In this document: in pieces, positions 17,983 to 25,574 of the stretch
Layout: each line of letters opens with the position of its first letter
Position numbering within the stretch: position 1 is the stretch's first letter
Source: QHCE01 sp038260095
Lineage (GTDB): Bacteria > Actinomycetota > Actinomycetes > Mycobacteriales > QHCE01
Length of the DNA: 64,000 bases
NCBI GenBank assembly: GCA_038260095.1
Contig: JBBSOC010000003.1
Span: 8,211 to 72,210, forward strand
Reading direction: 5' to 3'
Translations under genes and position numbers: made by a program
Notes under the pieces: generated by a model
Databases searched by the model: none
Told to the model about the DNA's origin: nothing
Seen by the model: the letters and a program-made list of their open reading frames with translations, nothing else

Positions 17983-18972
17983 ATGACCGTACTCACTGAC
18001 ACTTCCGGTAAGGAAGTATTGGCCGCACTTAGCGCGGCACGCACGAGTAGAGGCGGCGGCGCGTCTGGACTTGCGTTAACGCTGGTTGTCGTCGCCGAAA
18101 CCGATGCGGTTGACAGCGCCACGAGCTCGGCTTGTGTGGCCGCACAGGCACATCCGTGCAGGCTCATTATGGTCACTCGCGAATCTCCGACTGATGCCAA
18201 CTATCGATTAGACGCTGAGATCTGTGTCGACGGTCGGCTCGGCACCGGAGAAACAGTGATTCTGCGAATGCACGGTCGACTTGCCTTACACGCCGAGTCG
18301 ATCACGCTGCCGCTGCTCGCGCCGGATGTTCCCGTGGTGGCTTGGTGGCAAGGGGTACCACCGGAGAAGATCGCCCGTGACCCGCTTGGGGTATTCGCCG
18401 ACCGACGTGTCACCGACTGCTCGCAGCACCCCGATCCGCTGACAGCTCTGCACCAACGCGCGCAGGATTATCGTCCCGGCGACACCGATATAACGTGGAC
18501 ACGAACCACGTCATGGCGGTCGCTACTGGCCGATGCCTTCGACACGATCGACGCGCAACCCGCCTCGATCGAGGTTCACGCGCCGGTCGGTAACGCTAGC
18601 GCCGCATTGCTAGCGGGATGGCTGCAAAGCCGGCTGGGGGTCGTGGTGCGGTGTGGTCTGCCAGCCGATGATGAACCGGAGATCAGCGGAGTCACCGTGA
18701 CGCTCCACGACGGCTCAACACTGACCCTCAAGCGCGAATCACCAAACTCGGTTGTCGTCCAGCAGACAGGTGGCGCGGCACAGCAGCTACCGCTGGACCA
18801 ACCCAGCGTCTGCGACGCTCTCGCCGAGGAACTGCGCCACCTTGACCCAGACCAGCCGTACGCGGCCGCGCTGCAAACAGCTACCGGCGTAGCGGTGGCC
18901 GGCGCTGACTACAGCGCCGCGGCCCGGATACATGAGTGGCACGATCCCGAGTTATCGGCGCCGGCTTCATGA
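17983..18972 (+). CDS. opcA: Glucose-6-phosphate dehydrogenase assembly protein OpcA
   Basis: 329 residues from ATG 17983; cytoplasmic activator of Zwf. Conserved stretches: ACVAAQAHPCRLIMVTRE, LRMHGRLALHAESITLPLLAPDVPVVAWWQG, and DPLGVFADRRVTDC. Start 17983 makes the N-terminus (MTVLTDTSGKEVLAAL) align with the usual MIVxLPxTT pattern. An earlier in-frame ATG at 17908 lies inside zwf. The C-terminus runs into a 17-bp tandem duplication at the pgl junction. Confidence 0.93.
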   Translation: MTVLTDTSGKEVLAALSAARTSRGGGASGLALTLVVVAETDAVDSATSSACVAAQAHPCRLIMVTRESPTDANYRLDAEICVDGRLGTGETVILRMHGRLALHAESITLPLLAPDVPVVAWWQGVPPEKIARDPLGVFADRRVTDCSQHPDPLTALHQRAQDYRPGDTDITWTRTTSWRSLLADAFDTIDAQPASIEVHAPVGNASAALLAGWLQSRLGVVVRCGLPADDEPEISGVTVTLHDGSTLTLKRESPNSVVVQQTGGAAQQLPLDQPSVCDALAEELRHLDPDQPYAAALQTATGVAVAGADYSAAARIHEWHDPELSAPAS

Positions 18973-19007
18973 GTGCGGTGTCGTCATGAGTGCGGTGTCG
19001 TCATGAG
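18969..19007 (+). repeat. 17-bp tandem duplication at the opcA/pgl junction
   Basis: ATGAGTGCGGTGTCGTC occurs twice back to back (18969-18985, 18986-19002) and a third partial unit ATGAG starts pgl at 19003. The first unit contains the opcA stop (ATGA overlap type). Because 17 is not a multiple of three, the three ATGs lie in three different frames and only the third leads into pgl. Confidence 0.9.
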
Positions 19008-19797
19008 CGGCACCCACGTCGTAGTCCATCCGGACGGGCAGCTGTTGGCCGAAGCCGCGGCCGCACGGCTGCTGGCACGTCTAGCTGACGTACAAGCCGC
19101 ACGCGGCGTAGCTAGCCTGGTATTAGCCGGGGGCGGCGTCGTTATTCAGAGCTTGGCGGCGATGAAAGCTAGCCCCGCTCGGGATGCGGTGGACTGGAGC
19201 CGCGTTGACGTGTGGTGGAGTGACGAACGTTTTCTCGTCTCCGGTGATCCGCAGCGGAACGAGACCCAAGCTCGACGCGCACTGCTAGACGCAGTCGCAC
19301 TCAACCCCGACCGAATACATCCGATGCCAGCTGCCGTGTCCAGCATGCCCGGCGCTCAGGGCACAGCACTCCATAACAGCTCGGCCGACGACGGTTCCGC
19401 CGCTTACCGCGACGAGCTGGCCCAACAAGCATCGCCTGGCAAACAACTTCCACAGTTCGATGTCTTGCTGTTAGGAGTCGGTCCCGAGGGACACACCGCT
19501 TCGATCTTCCCCGAATCACCGGCGGTGCACGAACAGCGGCCAGTTGTCGCGGTACACGGCTGCCCCAAGCCGCCGCCGACTCGGATCACGATGACGCTGC
19601 CGGCGATTCGAAGTGCGGAAGAAGTATGGCTGTTCGCCGCCGGAGAGTCCAAGGCTGCCGCGGTTGGAATGGCGCTGAGCGGGGCGGGCGAAGCGCAGAT
19701 ACCAGCGGCAGGGGCGCGCGGCCAACTGCGGACGTTATGGCTACTGGATCGAGCCGCGGCCGCCGAAGTTCCAGCCCAACTACGCACCCCGTGGTAA
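19003..19797 (+). CDS. pgl: 6-phosphogluconolactonase
   Basis: 264 residues; hydrolyses 6-phosphogluconolactone after Zwf. Family motifs: LVLAGGGVVIQSLAAM, WWSDERFLVSGDPQRNE, LLLGVGPEGHTASIFPESPAV. The start is the third ATG of the tandem repeat because only it is in frame. The 3' end has a diverged second copy at 21.64 kb, marking pgl as an integration boundary. Confidence 0.94.
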   Translation: MSGTHVVVHPDGQLLAEAAAARLLARLADVQAARGVASLVLAGGGVVIQSLAAMKASPARDAVDWSRVDVWWSDERFLVSGDPQRNETQARRALLDAVALNPDRIHPMPAAVSSMPGAQGTALHNSSADDGSAAYRDELAQQASPGKQLPQFDVLLLGVGPEGHTASIFPESPAVHEQRPVVAVHGCPKPPPTRITMTLPAIRSAEEVWLFAAGESKAAAVGMALSGAGEAQIPAAGARGQLRTLWLLDRAAAAEVPAQLRTPW

Positions 19798-20107
19798 CGC
19801 TGGCCGTGGCAGCAAGCTAACGCCTTGCGGGGCGCTCACAATTCCACAGTCGGATCGTCCATGCCACACTAGGAATTCACTCCAGGCAAAGAAGGTGCTC
19901 TTGTCCGCGGAGAAGATGCACGCCGACGAGGTGGCCGTACTACCAGAACACCAACCCTGCGAGCGCGATGAGTGCCAGGCACGTAATTGATGAAGTCCTC
20001 GCCGAGCACCAGCACACCGCATGAAACGGATCCACCGCTTGGTAAGGGTTGGCTGGCCACGTTCGCAGGTGTTTGACTTGTTCTACTGCAAAATCAGGCT
20101 TTCTTGG
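19798..20107. other. Intergenic stretch after pgl, no gene recognised
   Basis: About 310 bp. The first 18 bases (to 19815) are shared with the second pgl-end copy at 21.67-21.69 kb. Short minus-strand frames here are Arg/Ser/Pro-rich and carry no motif. No promoter, tRNA or hairpin of note was seen before the 128-bp repeat begins at 20108. Confidence 0.5.
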
Positions 20108-20235
20108 TTACGAGGTGGTGCACGATAAAAATTTTTGCACAAGTTCTCTTAACTTGGCAAAAACACGCTGCCGCTGAACTCGTCGTTTCATCGACGATGA
20201 TGGCAGTAGCTTGCAATCGTGCACCATGTCGTTAG
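20108..20235. repeat. 128-bp structured repeat, copy 1
   Basis: Matches 21902-22029 at about 125 of 128 positions. GGTGCACGAT at 20116-20125 pairs perfectly with ATCGTGCACC at the other end. Inside are a hairpin CAAGTT/AACTTG (extended by TTGC/GCAA) and a second one CTGCC/GGCAG enclosing CGTCG/CGACG, so a three-way junction can form. It begins TTAC and ends GTTAG. No target-site duplication was found. Confidence 0.85.
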
Positions 20236-20298
20236 GCAATCCGGGTTGATGTCCCTGACAAGGTGAATCATCGGCGTTCAATGAGATCGGAGATGAGC

Positions 20299-20865
20299 AT
20301 GGGTAGAGTCATTGTGACGGAGTTTGTTTCCCTCGACGGGGTCATGGAGGCTCCCGGTGGCGAGCCGGGATACGCACATTCGGGATGGACGATCCCCTAC
20401 CACGATCCCGAGCAAATGAAGTACAAGCTAGACGAGACCCAGGCAGCACAAGTGCTGCTGCTAGGGCGAAAGACCTATCAGGGGTTCGCCGAGGCATGGC
20501 CCGAACACGACGACGAGGCTGGATTCGCCCAGAAGATGAACACAATGCCGAAGTTCGTCGTCACCACTACCTTGACCGACCTCGAGTGGCAGAACTCGAC
20601 TGTGCTCCCGGGTCCGATCCAGACTTCGATACCTCGGCTGCGGGAGGAGATCGACGGGGAAATCCTGGTCCACGGTAGCCGGACACTGGTGCACTCATTG
20701 CTCCGGAACGGACTCATCGACGAGTTGCGGCTGATGATCTTTCCCGTAATCCTCGGCTCAGGTGCTCGGATCTTCCCGGACTCACCGGATGCGATCGCCC
20801 TCGAACTGGTCGATCACCGTCGATACGCCTCAGGCGTCGCGGTGCTCACCTATCACCCGCGATGA
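20299..20865 (+). CDS. Dihydrofolate-reductase-fold (RibD C-terminal-like) oxidoreductase
   Basis: 188 residues from ATG 20299, preceded by CGGAG with 6-nt spacing (ATGs at 20281 and 20293 are alternatives). RibD_C/DHFR-like motifs: IVTEFVSLDGVMEAPGG at the N-terminus, VLLLGRKTYQGFAEAWP (NADPH-binding GRKTY), ILVHGSRTLVHSLLRNGLID, and MIFPVILGSGARIFPD. These YyaP/YwjB-type proteins are NADPH reductases of mostly unknown substrate; this is not a true folA gene. It is the first cargo gene between the two 128-bp repeats. Confidence 0.88.
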   Translation: MGRVIVTEFVSLDGVMEAPGGEPGYAHSGWTIPYHDPEQMKYKLDETQAAQVLLLGRKTYQGFAEAWPEHDDEAGFAQKMNTMPKFVVTTTLTDLEWQNSTVLPGPIQTSIPRLREEIDGEILVHGSRTLVHSLLRNGLIDELRLMIFPVILGSGARIFPDSPDAIALELVDHRRYASGVAVLTYHPR

Positions 20866-20949
20866 CCTGTCGCTCGCCCCGCGGAGTGCTAGCGTGGTTG
20901 AAATCTTAACTGTAGATACCGAGCCGGAAGGCTCCGTAAGGAAAATGCT

Positions 20950-21582
20950 ATGCCGGACGGACCAGACGACAAAGAGTGGGTCCGTAAGTTTGTTTGTGAC
21001 CTTTGGGGGCCAGAGGTCACAAACAGTTTCACCAACAATCAGCTCCCGCTCCTAAGATTCTATGACAGCGTTCGTGACGGTGACATACTTCGCGGCGACC
21101 GCGTGGGAGTTTGGCATGTCATCTATAACCGTTATAACGAGGATAAGGATAGGGCTCCGAATCCAATATGGGATGCGGCTGTATGCGTGAGCGGACGACG
21201 CAGCTGCGCCGTAGTATTTCCAGACCTTGTAGGTTCCACCCTTACTGTGGATGATGTCGGCTGCCAGGTTTACGTCCTAGGAAGGGTCCATAACAGCGAG
21301 ATAAAGGCGACGGGCCGTGACTCGCAGGTCCATCTATTAGGACCGGTGAGCGGCACTTCTAGGATTCGGGTCGACCGTTACACCACCCTCCATGACAAGG
21401 AACCGGGCGTGATCTTCCGAGGCGAGCGAGAGCCAACGCCTGGCCATCTGCGGGAGCTTGTGCTGCCGCCCCTACGACCGCTTTTTTCAGCTGCCGATCT
21501 GCCCCCAAAACGGCCACGTTCGCCGTTACCCTCCGCGGCGTGGCGGCTGTTATCTGGAGGAAACCATGGGCGGCGCCGCTAA
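20950..21582 (+). CDS. Hypothetical protein, 210 aa, unknown family
   Basis: Not recognised. An AAGGA sits 9-12 bp before the ATG. The N-terminal third (EWVRKFVCDLWGPEV, LLRFYDSVRDGDILRGDRVG) precedes a central strand-rich part (VGCQVYVLGRVHNSEIKATG, then SQVHLLGPVSGTSRIRVD) that looks like a beta-repeat or beta-helix. The C-terminus is Pro/Arg-rich and probably disordered. There is no signal peptide or membrane segment. Base composition is lower in GC than that of its neighbours. It is the second cargo gene between the 128-bp repeats, 84 bp after the reductase. Confidence 0.6.
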   Translation: MPDGPDDKEWVRKFVCDLWGPEVTNSFTNNQLPLLRFYDSVRDGDILRGDRVGVWHVIYNRYNEDKDRAPNPIWDAAVCVSGRRSCAVVFPDLVGSTLTVDDVGCQVYVLGRVHNSEIKATGRDSQVHLLGPVSGTSRIRVDRYTTLHDKEPGVIFRGEREPTPGHLRELVLPPLRPLFSAADLPPKRPRSPLPSAAWRLLSGGNHGRRR

Positions 21583-21642
21583 GGAACGTGGCTTGTCCAT
21601 TTCACGGGTTGAGCTGTGATGTCAGGTCGTTGCAGCGCTGGA

Positions 21643-21692
21643 GTTCCAACGCGCAGCTGCGCACTCCGCGGTAGCGCTGGCCGTGGCAGCAA
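21643..21692 (+). pseudogene. Diverged copy of the pgl 3' end
   Basis: Positions 21654-21692 match 19777-19815 (last codons of pgl plus 18 bp beyond) at 34 of 39 bases. In the pgl frame the five differences are CAA/CAG, CTA/CTG, ACC/ACT (all silent), TGG/CGG and stop TAA/TAG. This coding-type divergence says the copy came from a related pgl gene, not from a recent local duplication. Upstream of 21643 the similarity stops. Confidence 0.7.
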
Positions 21693-21901
21693 ACCCCGAA
21701 CTAAGCCTTCTCAGGCTTTAGAAGCTGTCGGGAAATCTCGCGTACCTGCTGCACAGCGGCAGGTACTGGCATGGCGGCGTTTTCTGGTGGCGCCGATGGT
21801 GGTGTTGTGCCAGATGGCGACAGCCATGCTAGGAGTCGCTGGCCGATGCGGGCAATAGACTGGCGACCAGCGCTGTATACCTCTGTTTGTGGACGTTGCC
21901 C

Positions 21902-22029
21902 TTACGAGGTGGGGCACGATAAAAATTTTTGCACAAGTTCTCTTAACTTGGCAAAAACACGCTGCCGCTGAACTCGTCGTTTCATCGATGATGATGGCAG
22001 TAACTTGCAATCGTGCACCATGTCGTTAG
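21902..22029. repeat. 128-bp structured repeat, copy 2
   Basis: Direct-orientation partner of 20108-20235; the offset is a constant 1794 bp. The three differences are T to G near position 12, C to T in the CGTCG/CGACG inner stem, and G to A near position 107. The TTAG at its right edge supplies the stop codon of the minus-strand AbiEii gene, so the repeat abuts a gene end. Left flanks differ immediately before TTAC. Confidence 0.85.
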
Positions 22030-22946
22030 ATCGAAAGTGCTGACCAACAGCGGCTTGTGGGATTCCAGGTTCCCGGATCAGCATGGCTCAATAGTGGAGT
22101 GACGAACGCATCGGCTGCTACGGTTGCATCATGAAGCGTTTGACAACCCCGTAATCCGACTACATCTGCAGCCGCAGCGGGATAGTTCTGTCTCCAAGAA
22201 GAAAGGGCGGGAATCTCAAACCGCCTTGGCATTCGCAAATCGGTGCCGATACCGATTCGTCGTCTCTGCTCACTATTCAGGGCAACTTGTACAGCGCGAC
22301 CAATGATAGGTTCCTGTTGCGAGATCAGCAGTAGATCGGCCAGATCTCGGTATCGAGTAGACGGGCTGGCGCCGTAAGAACGCCAGTGCCACTCATACAT
22401 TGCACAGATCTTGTCAGCAAGGTGGTCCGGGAGCGGATATAGCAGTATCTTGGGCCAATCATTCGGCCAAGGCAGCGGTACAGTCGGTTCAAGCTGCACG
22501 GCCATGGGTTCCGCAGTCGGCATACGACGAACAACCAGGTCCACGTTGGCTGTGTCCATCTTCCGGTTCCCGAGTAGGACATCAAACGTCATCTGAGCGC
22601 AGTCGGCTTCATCTGCGTGACGCGCCGGCCGCGTCTCGGCGAACGCAAAGTAGTCGCCCAGATCTCTATAGGCTGCGCACCGGAGCGCGTCAATTGCCTC
22701 GTTCAGGTCGTTAAGTCCAGGCCTAATTAGGTCGATGTCTCGGCTATAGCGCGCCTCACCCGGATAGCGCACCAGCAGCGCCTGGCCACCTTTCAACATC
22801 CAGCCTGGTTCTTGAAAGACTCGGGCCAGTAAGCGTTGAAAGTAGAAGCGTCGCGTCACATCTTGGGTGCTTACCCCGAGCCGGCGAGCAACGTCTTGTG
22901 CCCGAGACTTCAGCGCCGCTTCTAATGCCGATGGCGTCTCGTACAT
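22026..22946 (-). CDS. AbiEii-type nucleotidyltransferase toxin
   Basis: 306 residues; DUF1814 family. Motifs: WMLKGGQALLVRY (residues 49-61) and YSRDIDLIR with D70/D72, the NTase metal ligands. Further conserved parts are FDVLLG, LYPLPDHLADKICAMYEW and YRDLADLLLI. AbiEii toxins of type IV systems modify RNA (tRNA acceptor ends in the mycobacterial MenT relatives). It lies 5 bp downstream of the AbiEi-like gene. The last four residues and the stop fall at the edge of the 128-bp repeat, so the native C-terminus may have been altered. Confidence 0.88.
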   Translation of the reverse strand: MYETPSALEAALKSRAQDVARRLGVSTQDVTRRFYFQRLLARVFQEPGWMLKGGQALLVRYPGEARYSRDIDLIRPGLNDLNEAIDALRCAAYRDLGDYFAFAETRPARHADEADCAQMTFDVLLGNRKMDTANVDLVVRRMPTAEPMAVQLEPTVPLPWPNDWPKILLYPLPDHLADKICAMYEWHWRSYGASPSTRYRDLADLLLISQQEPIIGRAVQVALNSEQRRRIGIGTDLRMPRRFEIPALSSWRQNYPAAAADVVGLRGCQTLHDATVAADAFVTPLLSHADPGTWNPTSRCWSALSI

Positions 22947-22951
22947 GTTCG

Positions 22952-23968
22952 CTACTGACCAATCTTGTCTTCGGACCTGTTCCCCTGTGGCTGTTTTCCG
23001 GGCCTAACCGCAATGGGCGCGATGCTGGGCATCGCTGAAGCTGCTATCCGCTGGATGTTAGAAACCATAAGTTGAGATCCAAGGTTGCGGGTTACTTCCG
23101 CAAGAGCTGGGATAAAAGCTAACTTCTGGATTGTTTCCATGGTGGAAGGGATAGTCACCGAGGCGCTGATTCTGCGGATTGCCTCAGTAAACGCGGGATC
23201 GTCGCCAACAGAACGGAGAGCTTTAAGATCCGGGCTGTCTACTAGCGCGAGCCTGAAGCCCTCAATGAGTCCGGTGAGGGCGGCCATGCCGGTGCTCTCG
23301 CGAACACTATCGCGCTCAAGCCGCCGACCGGCTTGCTCGACCAGGGCACTCAATAGCTCGTCTCCCGAGGCTCCAGCAAGCGCGTACTTGGGGGCGAACT
23401 TAGAAATCTGCTCTGCTAGCGAATCTAGCTCTACTAGGTTTCGGCGCTCTGCGTCGGCGATGACGCCGCCGATATGCCCACCGTCAGCGCGAGTCTGCAT
23501 CAAGTCCACTACAGTCCGTGGCACCGTCGTGACCGGTATACCATCGATGATCGTCACATCCTCGGGGTCAAGCCGCCCAACATGTAGCCGGACCCCGAGT
23601 TCACGGGTCGTTCGCCGGCGTGGAACCGTCAACTCAGTTTCCGGGGCTGGAATGTCTCCCAACTCGTGCACTAAGCAGGCCGACCGATGCGAGACTACCC
23701 CATCATCGGCACCCAGCCCAGTCCGTTTCCACGCTGGTCGTTTCGGATCAAGACGCAGCCAGGCCACCCGGCTCTCCAGATGCGGGGGCGGTGACGCACC
23801 TGCTACTCGGTACACACCTCTGCCGACGTTCTGCAGTAGCTGCGCCTGGCATAGCCGCAGCTGAGTCACCCGGTCGACGCTATGAGCGGCAGCTTGCGCC
23901 GCCGTGACTAGCCCGGCCTGATCCGCAGCCATTTCAGCTAACGCTCGGAATGCTTCATCTCGCTTCAT
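22952..23968 (-). CDS. AbiEi-type antitoxin / transcriptional regulator
   Basis: 338 residues. The N-terminal winged HTH (ADQAGLVTAAQAAAHSVDRV, then LLQNVGRGVYRVAG) and the central antitoxin domain (DDGVVSHRSACLVHELGDIP, GIPVTTVPRTVVDL) follow AbiEi_4/AbiEi architecture. The C-terminal 100 residues are an extra Ile/Ser/Pro-rich tail. AbiEi proteins repress their operon by binding inverted repeats upstream; a 14-bp inverted repeat lies 21-61 bp upstream of the start. Confidence 0.85.
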   Translation of the reverse strand: MKRDEAFRALAEMAADQAGLVTAAQAAAHSVDRVTQLRLCQAQLLQNVGRGVYRVAGASPPPHLESRVAWLRLDPKRPAWKRTGLGADDGVVSHRSACLVHELGDIPAPETELTVPRRRTTRELGVRLHVGRLDPEDVTIIDGIPVTTVPRTVVDLMQTRADGGHIGGVIADAERRNLVELDSLAEQISKFAPKYALAGASGDELLSALVEQAGRRLERDSVRESTGMAALTGLIEGFRLALVDSPDLKALRSVGDDPAFTEAIRRISASVTIPSTMETIQKLAFIPALAEVTRNLGSQLMVSNIQRIAASAMPSIAPIAVRPGKQPQGNRSEDKIGQ

Positions 23969-23988
23969 GCAGCAAGTATAACACTTAT

Positions 23989-24029
23989 TTACAGCAATAG
24001 TTACGGGCTAAATGAAACTATTGCTGTAA
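23989..24029. promoter_or_regulatory. Inverted repeat upstream of abiEi, probable operator
   Basis: TTACAGCAATAGTT (23989-24002) is exactly repeated in inverse at 24016-24029, with a 13-nt spacer. Known AbiEi regulators bind two such half sites upstream of their own gene, and the position just before the AbiEi start fits autorepression. Confidence 0.65.
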
Positions 24030-24228
24030 GCAGTTTGGTTGGCTTCCTAGCATCAAATTCCGGTGACCAGCTTGCCATCCCCGAGGTTGTGGTAGGGATA
24101 GCCGAACCTCTGCCGAGACGCAGAATACTAGAGTTATCAAGGACACTATATGGTGAATCCGGAGGACACCGGCCATGCAGCTATCAGACTTACAGGAAAT
24201 AGGCCGATTCGGGTCCTCAGGCTAAACG

Positions 24229-24576
24229 TTAAACCTTTCCGCTGCGGCGAGCACGCAAGTTAGCCAGTGCCTCTTCCAATAGGGCTTTGCCGTCAGCATC
24301 ACTGCGCCGTTCCCGCACGTAAGCCAAATGGGTTTTATACGGCTCGTTACGTGGGATCGGTGGGGGCGCCGTAGCGTCTTTACCAGCCGGAAGTCCACAG
24401 CGCGCGCAGTCCCAAGAGTCTGGCTCCGACACATCAGCGGCAAACGATGGCCGGGTTATATGGCCGTTAGCGCAATAGAAATCGATGCGGCGCCGCGGAG
24501 CGGAGTCACCACGCTCAGACTCGCCCATGGGGCCCGCGCCGACGCGCGTACCCCGAATAGCAGTACCACCTGCCAC
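24229..24576 (-). CDS. rbpA: RNA polymerase-binding protein RbpA
   Basis: 115 residues. RbpA is an actinobacterial transcription factor that binds RNA polymerase and the group 1 sigma factor and stabilises the open complex. Visible: RGTRVGAGPMGESERGD (N-terminal tail), FYCANGH and WDCARCGLPAG (zinc-ribbon core), PYKTHLAYVRERRSDADGK (basic linker and sigma-interaction helix) and LLEEALANLRARR. GTG start with AAGGAGA 8 nt upstream. It follows secG on the same strand. Confidence 0.96.
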   Translation of the reverse strand: MAGGTAIRGTRVGAGPMGESERGDSAPRRRIDFYCANGHITRPSFAADVSEPDSWDCARCGLPAGKDATAPPPIPRNEPYKTHLAYVRERRSDADGKALLEEALANLRARRSGKV

Positions 24577-24644
24577 GATCAGGTTCTCCTTTACTCAGGT
24601 ATTTCAGCCGCAAAGGGCCGATTGCTGGGACTGCTAGCGCTGAT

Positions 24645-24884
24645 TTATGCGGCTTTCATCAGCAGCCCGAGACCGATCACACTCGCGGTCCAAATTAACG
24701 CCACGGCAACGGTAAACCGGTCAAGGTTTTTCTCCGCGATCGAGGAACCGGAAAGGTTGGAACCCATACCTCCACCAAACATGCTGGACAGTCCGCCGCC
24801 CTTACCGCGGTGCAGCAAAACGAAGAGCACAACCAAAGCGCTGGACACAATCAGTGTCACAGTGAGCACGGAAACCATGTCCAC
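24645..24884 (-). CDS. secG: Preprotein translocase subunit SecG
   Basis: 79 residues with two membrane helices (VLTVTLIVSSALVVLFVLLH and FTVAVALIWTASVIGLGLLM). The conserved cytoplasmic loop is RGKGGGLSSMFGGGMGS. It is part of the SecYEG channel. In Mycobacteriales secG lies downstream of the glycolytic cluster and near pgl-opcA-zwf; here the pgl-secG gap holds the accessory island. Confidence 0.96.
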   Translation of the reverse strand: MDMVSVLTVTLIVSSALVVLFVLLHRGKGGGLSSMFGGGMGSNLSGSSIAEKNLDRFTVAVALIWTASVIGLGLLMKAA

Positions 24885-25013
24885 AGAATACGTGAGGCCA
24901 CCGGAGCCGGACGTACCGCTCCCCTACCGGCGTGCTCCCACAGCATGAATCGACGACCTGTTCCTGCCCCTGAAACTCGATAATAGTAGCTACCAACTCT
25001 AAATGTGATAGCT

Positions 25014-25159
25014 GTGGACAAGCTCATTCGCGATGGAGAACTAACCCGGCCAGCAATCCCGGCGGGATAGCCGCGCTCCTCGCGATCGAGCCCACTCCAG
25101 CCAGCAATGACCTAGCCACCGCGGCTATTGTGGAGCAGCTTCGCGAGGATCGAGTGTGA
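25014..25159 (+). pseudogene. Remnant of a type II antitoxin upstream of an orphan VapC
   Basis: From GTG 25014 the frame reads VDKLIRDGELTRPAIPAG and hits TAG at 25068. The adjacent frame continues IAALLAIEPTPASNDLATAA and ends EQLREDRV, with its stop overlapping the PIN start (GTGA). One extra G in the GGCGGG run would join them. The joined peptide resembles the C-terminal, toxin-binding half of a Phd-type antitoxin. The N-terminal DNA-binding half is absent. Confidence 0.55.
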
Positions 25160-25566
25160 TCTATTTAGACAGTTCCGCAATCGTTAAACTCGTCCGCTCC
25201 GAAGCCGAGACTAGCGCGCTTCGAGCTTGGTTAGCCAAAAATCCTCAGCCGCTCGTTACTTCCTCGCTAGCTCGCACTGAGGCGGCGAGAGCGCTCACCC
25301 GAAGTGAGCCGACTGCGCTTGGCAAGCTCTCAGCAGTGCTCGCAACTTTTCATCAGAAATCAGTGACTGACGCAATCCTCGATGCTGCTGCGATGCTCCC
25401 GGACCCATACATCCACAGTCTGGATACCATCCATCTCGTGACAGCCGAAGCTCTGGGAACAGCGTTGACTACATTTGTCGCGTACGACAGGCGGCTTGCC
25501 GCACTTGCCCAGAAACGGGGCTTACTTGTGGAATCTCCTGGCATGCAACGCAGCCCAAGTAAGTAG
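25156..25566 (+). CDS. vapC: VapC-type PIN-domain toxin, orphaned
   Basis: 136 residues; complete PIN domain: MIYLDSSAIVKL (D5), SSLARTEAARAL (Glu), IHSLDTIHLVTA (Asp) and TFVAYDRRLAALA (Asp). Close in sequence to the PIN protein at 42.8 kb. The GTG start overlaps the stop of a truncated antitoxin. With the antitoxin broken, the toxin may be silent, inactive, or controlled in trans by the intact antitoxin at 42.5 kb. Confidence 0.85.
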   Translation: MIYLDSSAIVKLVRSEAETSALRAWLAKNPQPLVTSSLARTEAARALTRSEPTALGKLSAVLATFHQKSVTDAILDAAAMLPDPYIHSLDTIHLVTAEALGTALTTFVAYDRRLAALAQKRGLLVESPGMQRSPSK

Positions 25567-25574
25567 TAACGAGA

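Noticed and set aside
20108..22029. Calling the repeats a classical insertion sequence or integron outright
   Set aside because: No transposase or integron integrase is encoded between or near them in this window and there is no target duplication, so only a repeat feature and hypotheses are given.
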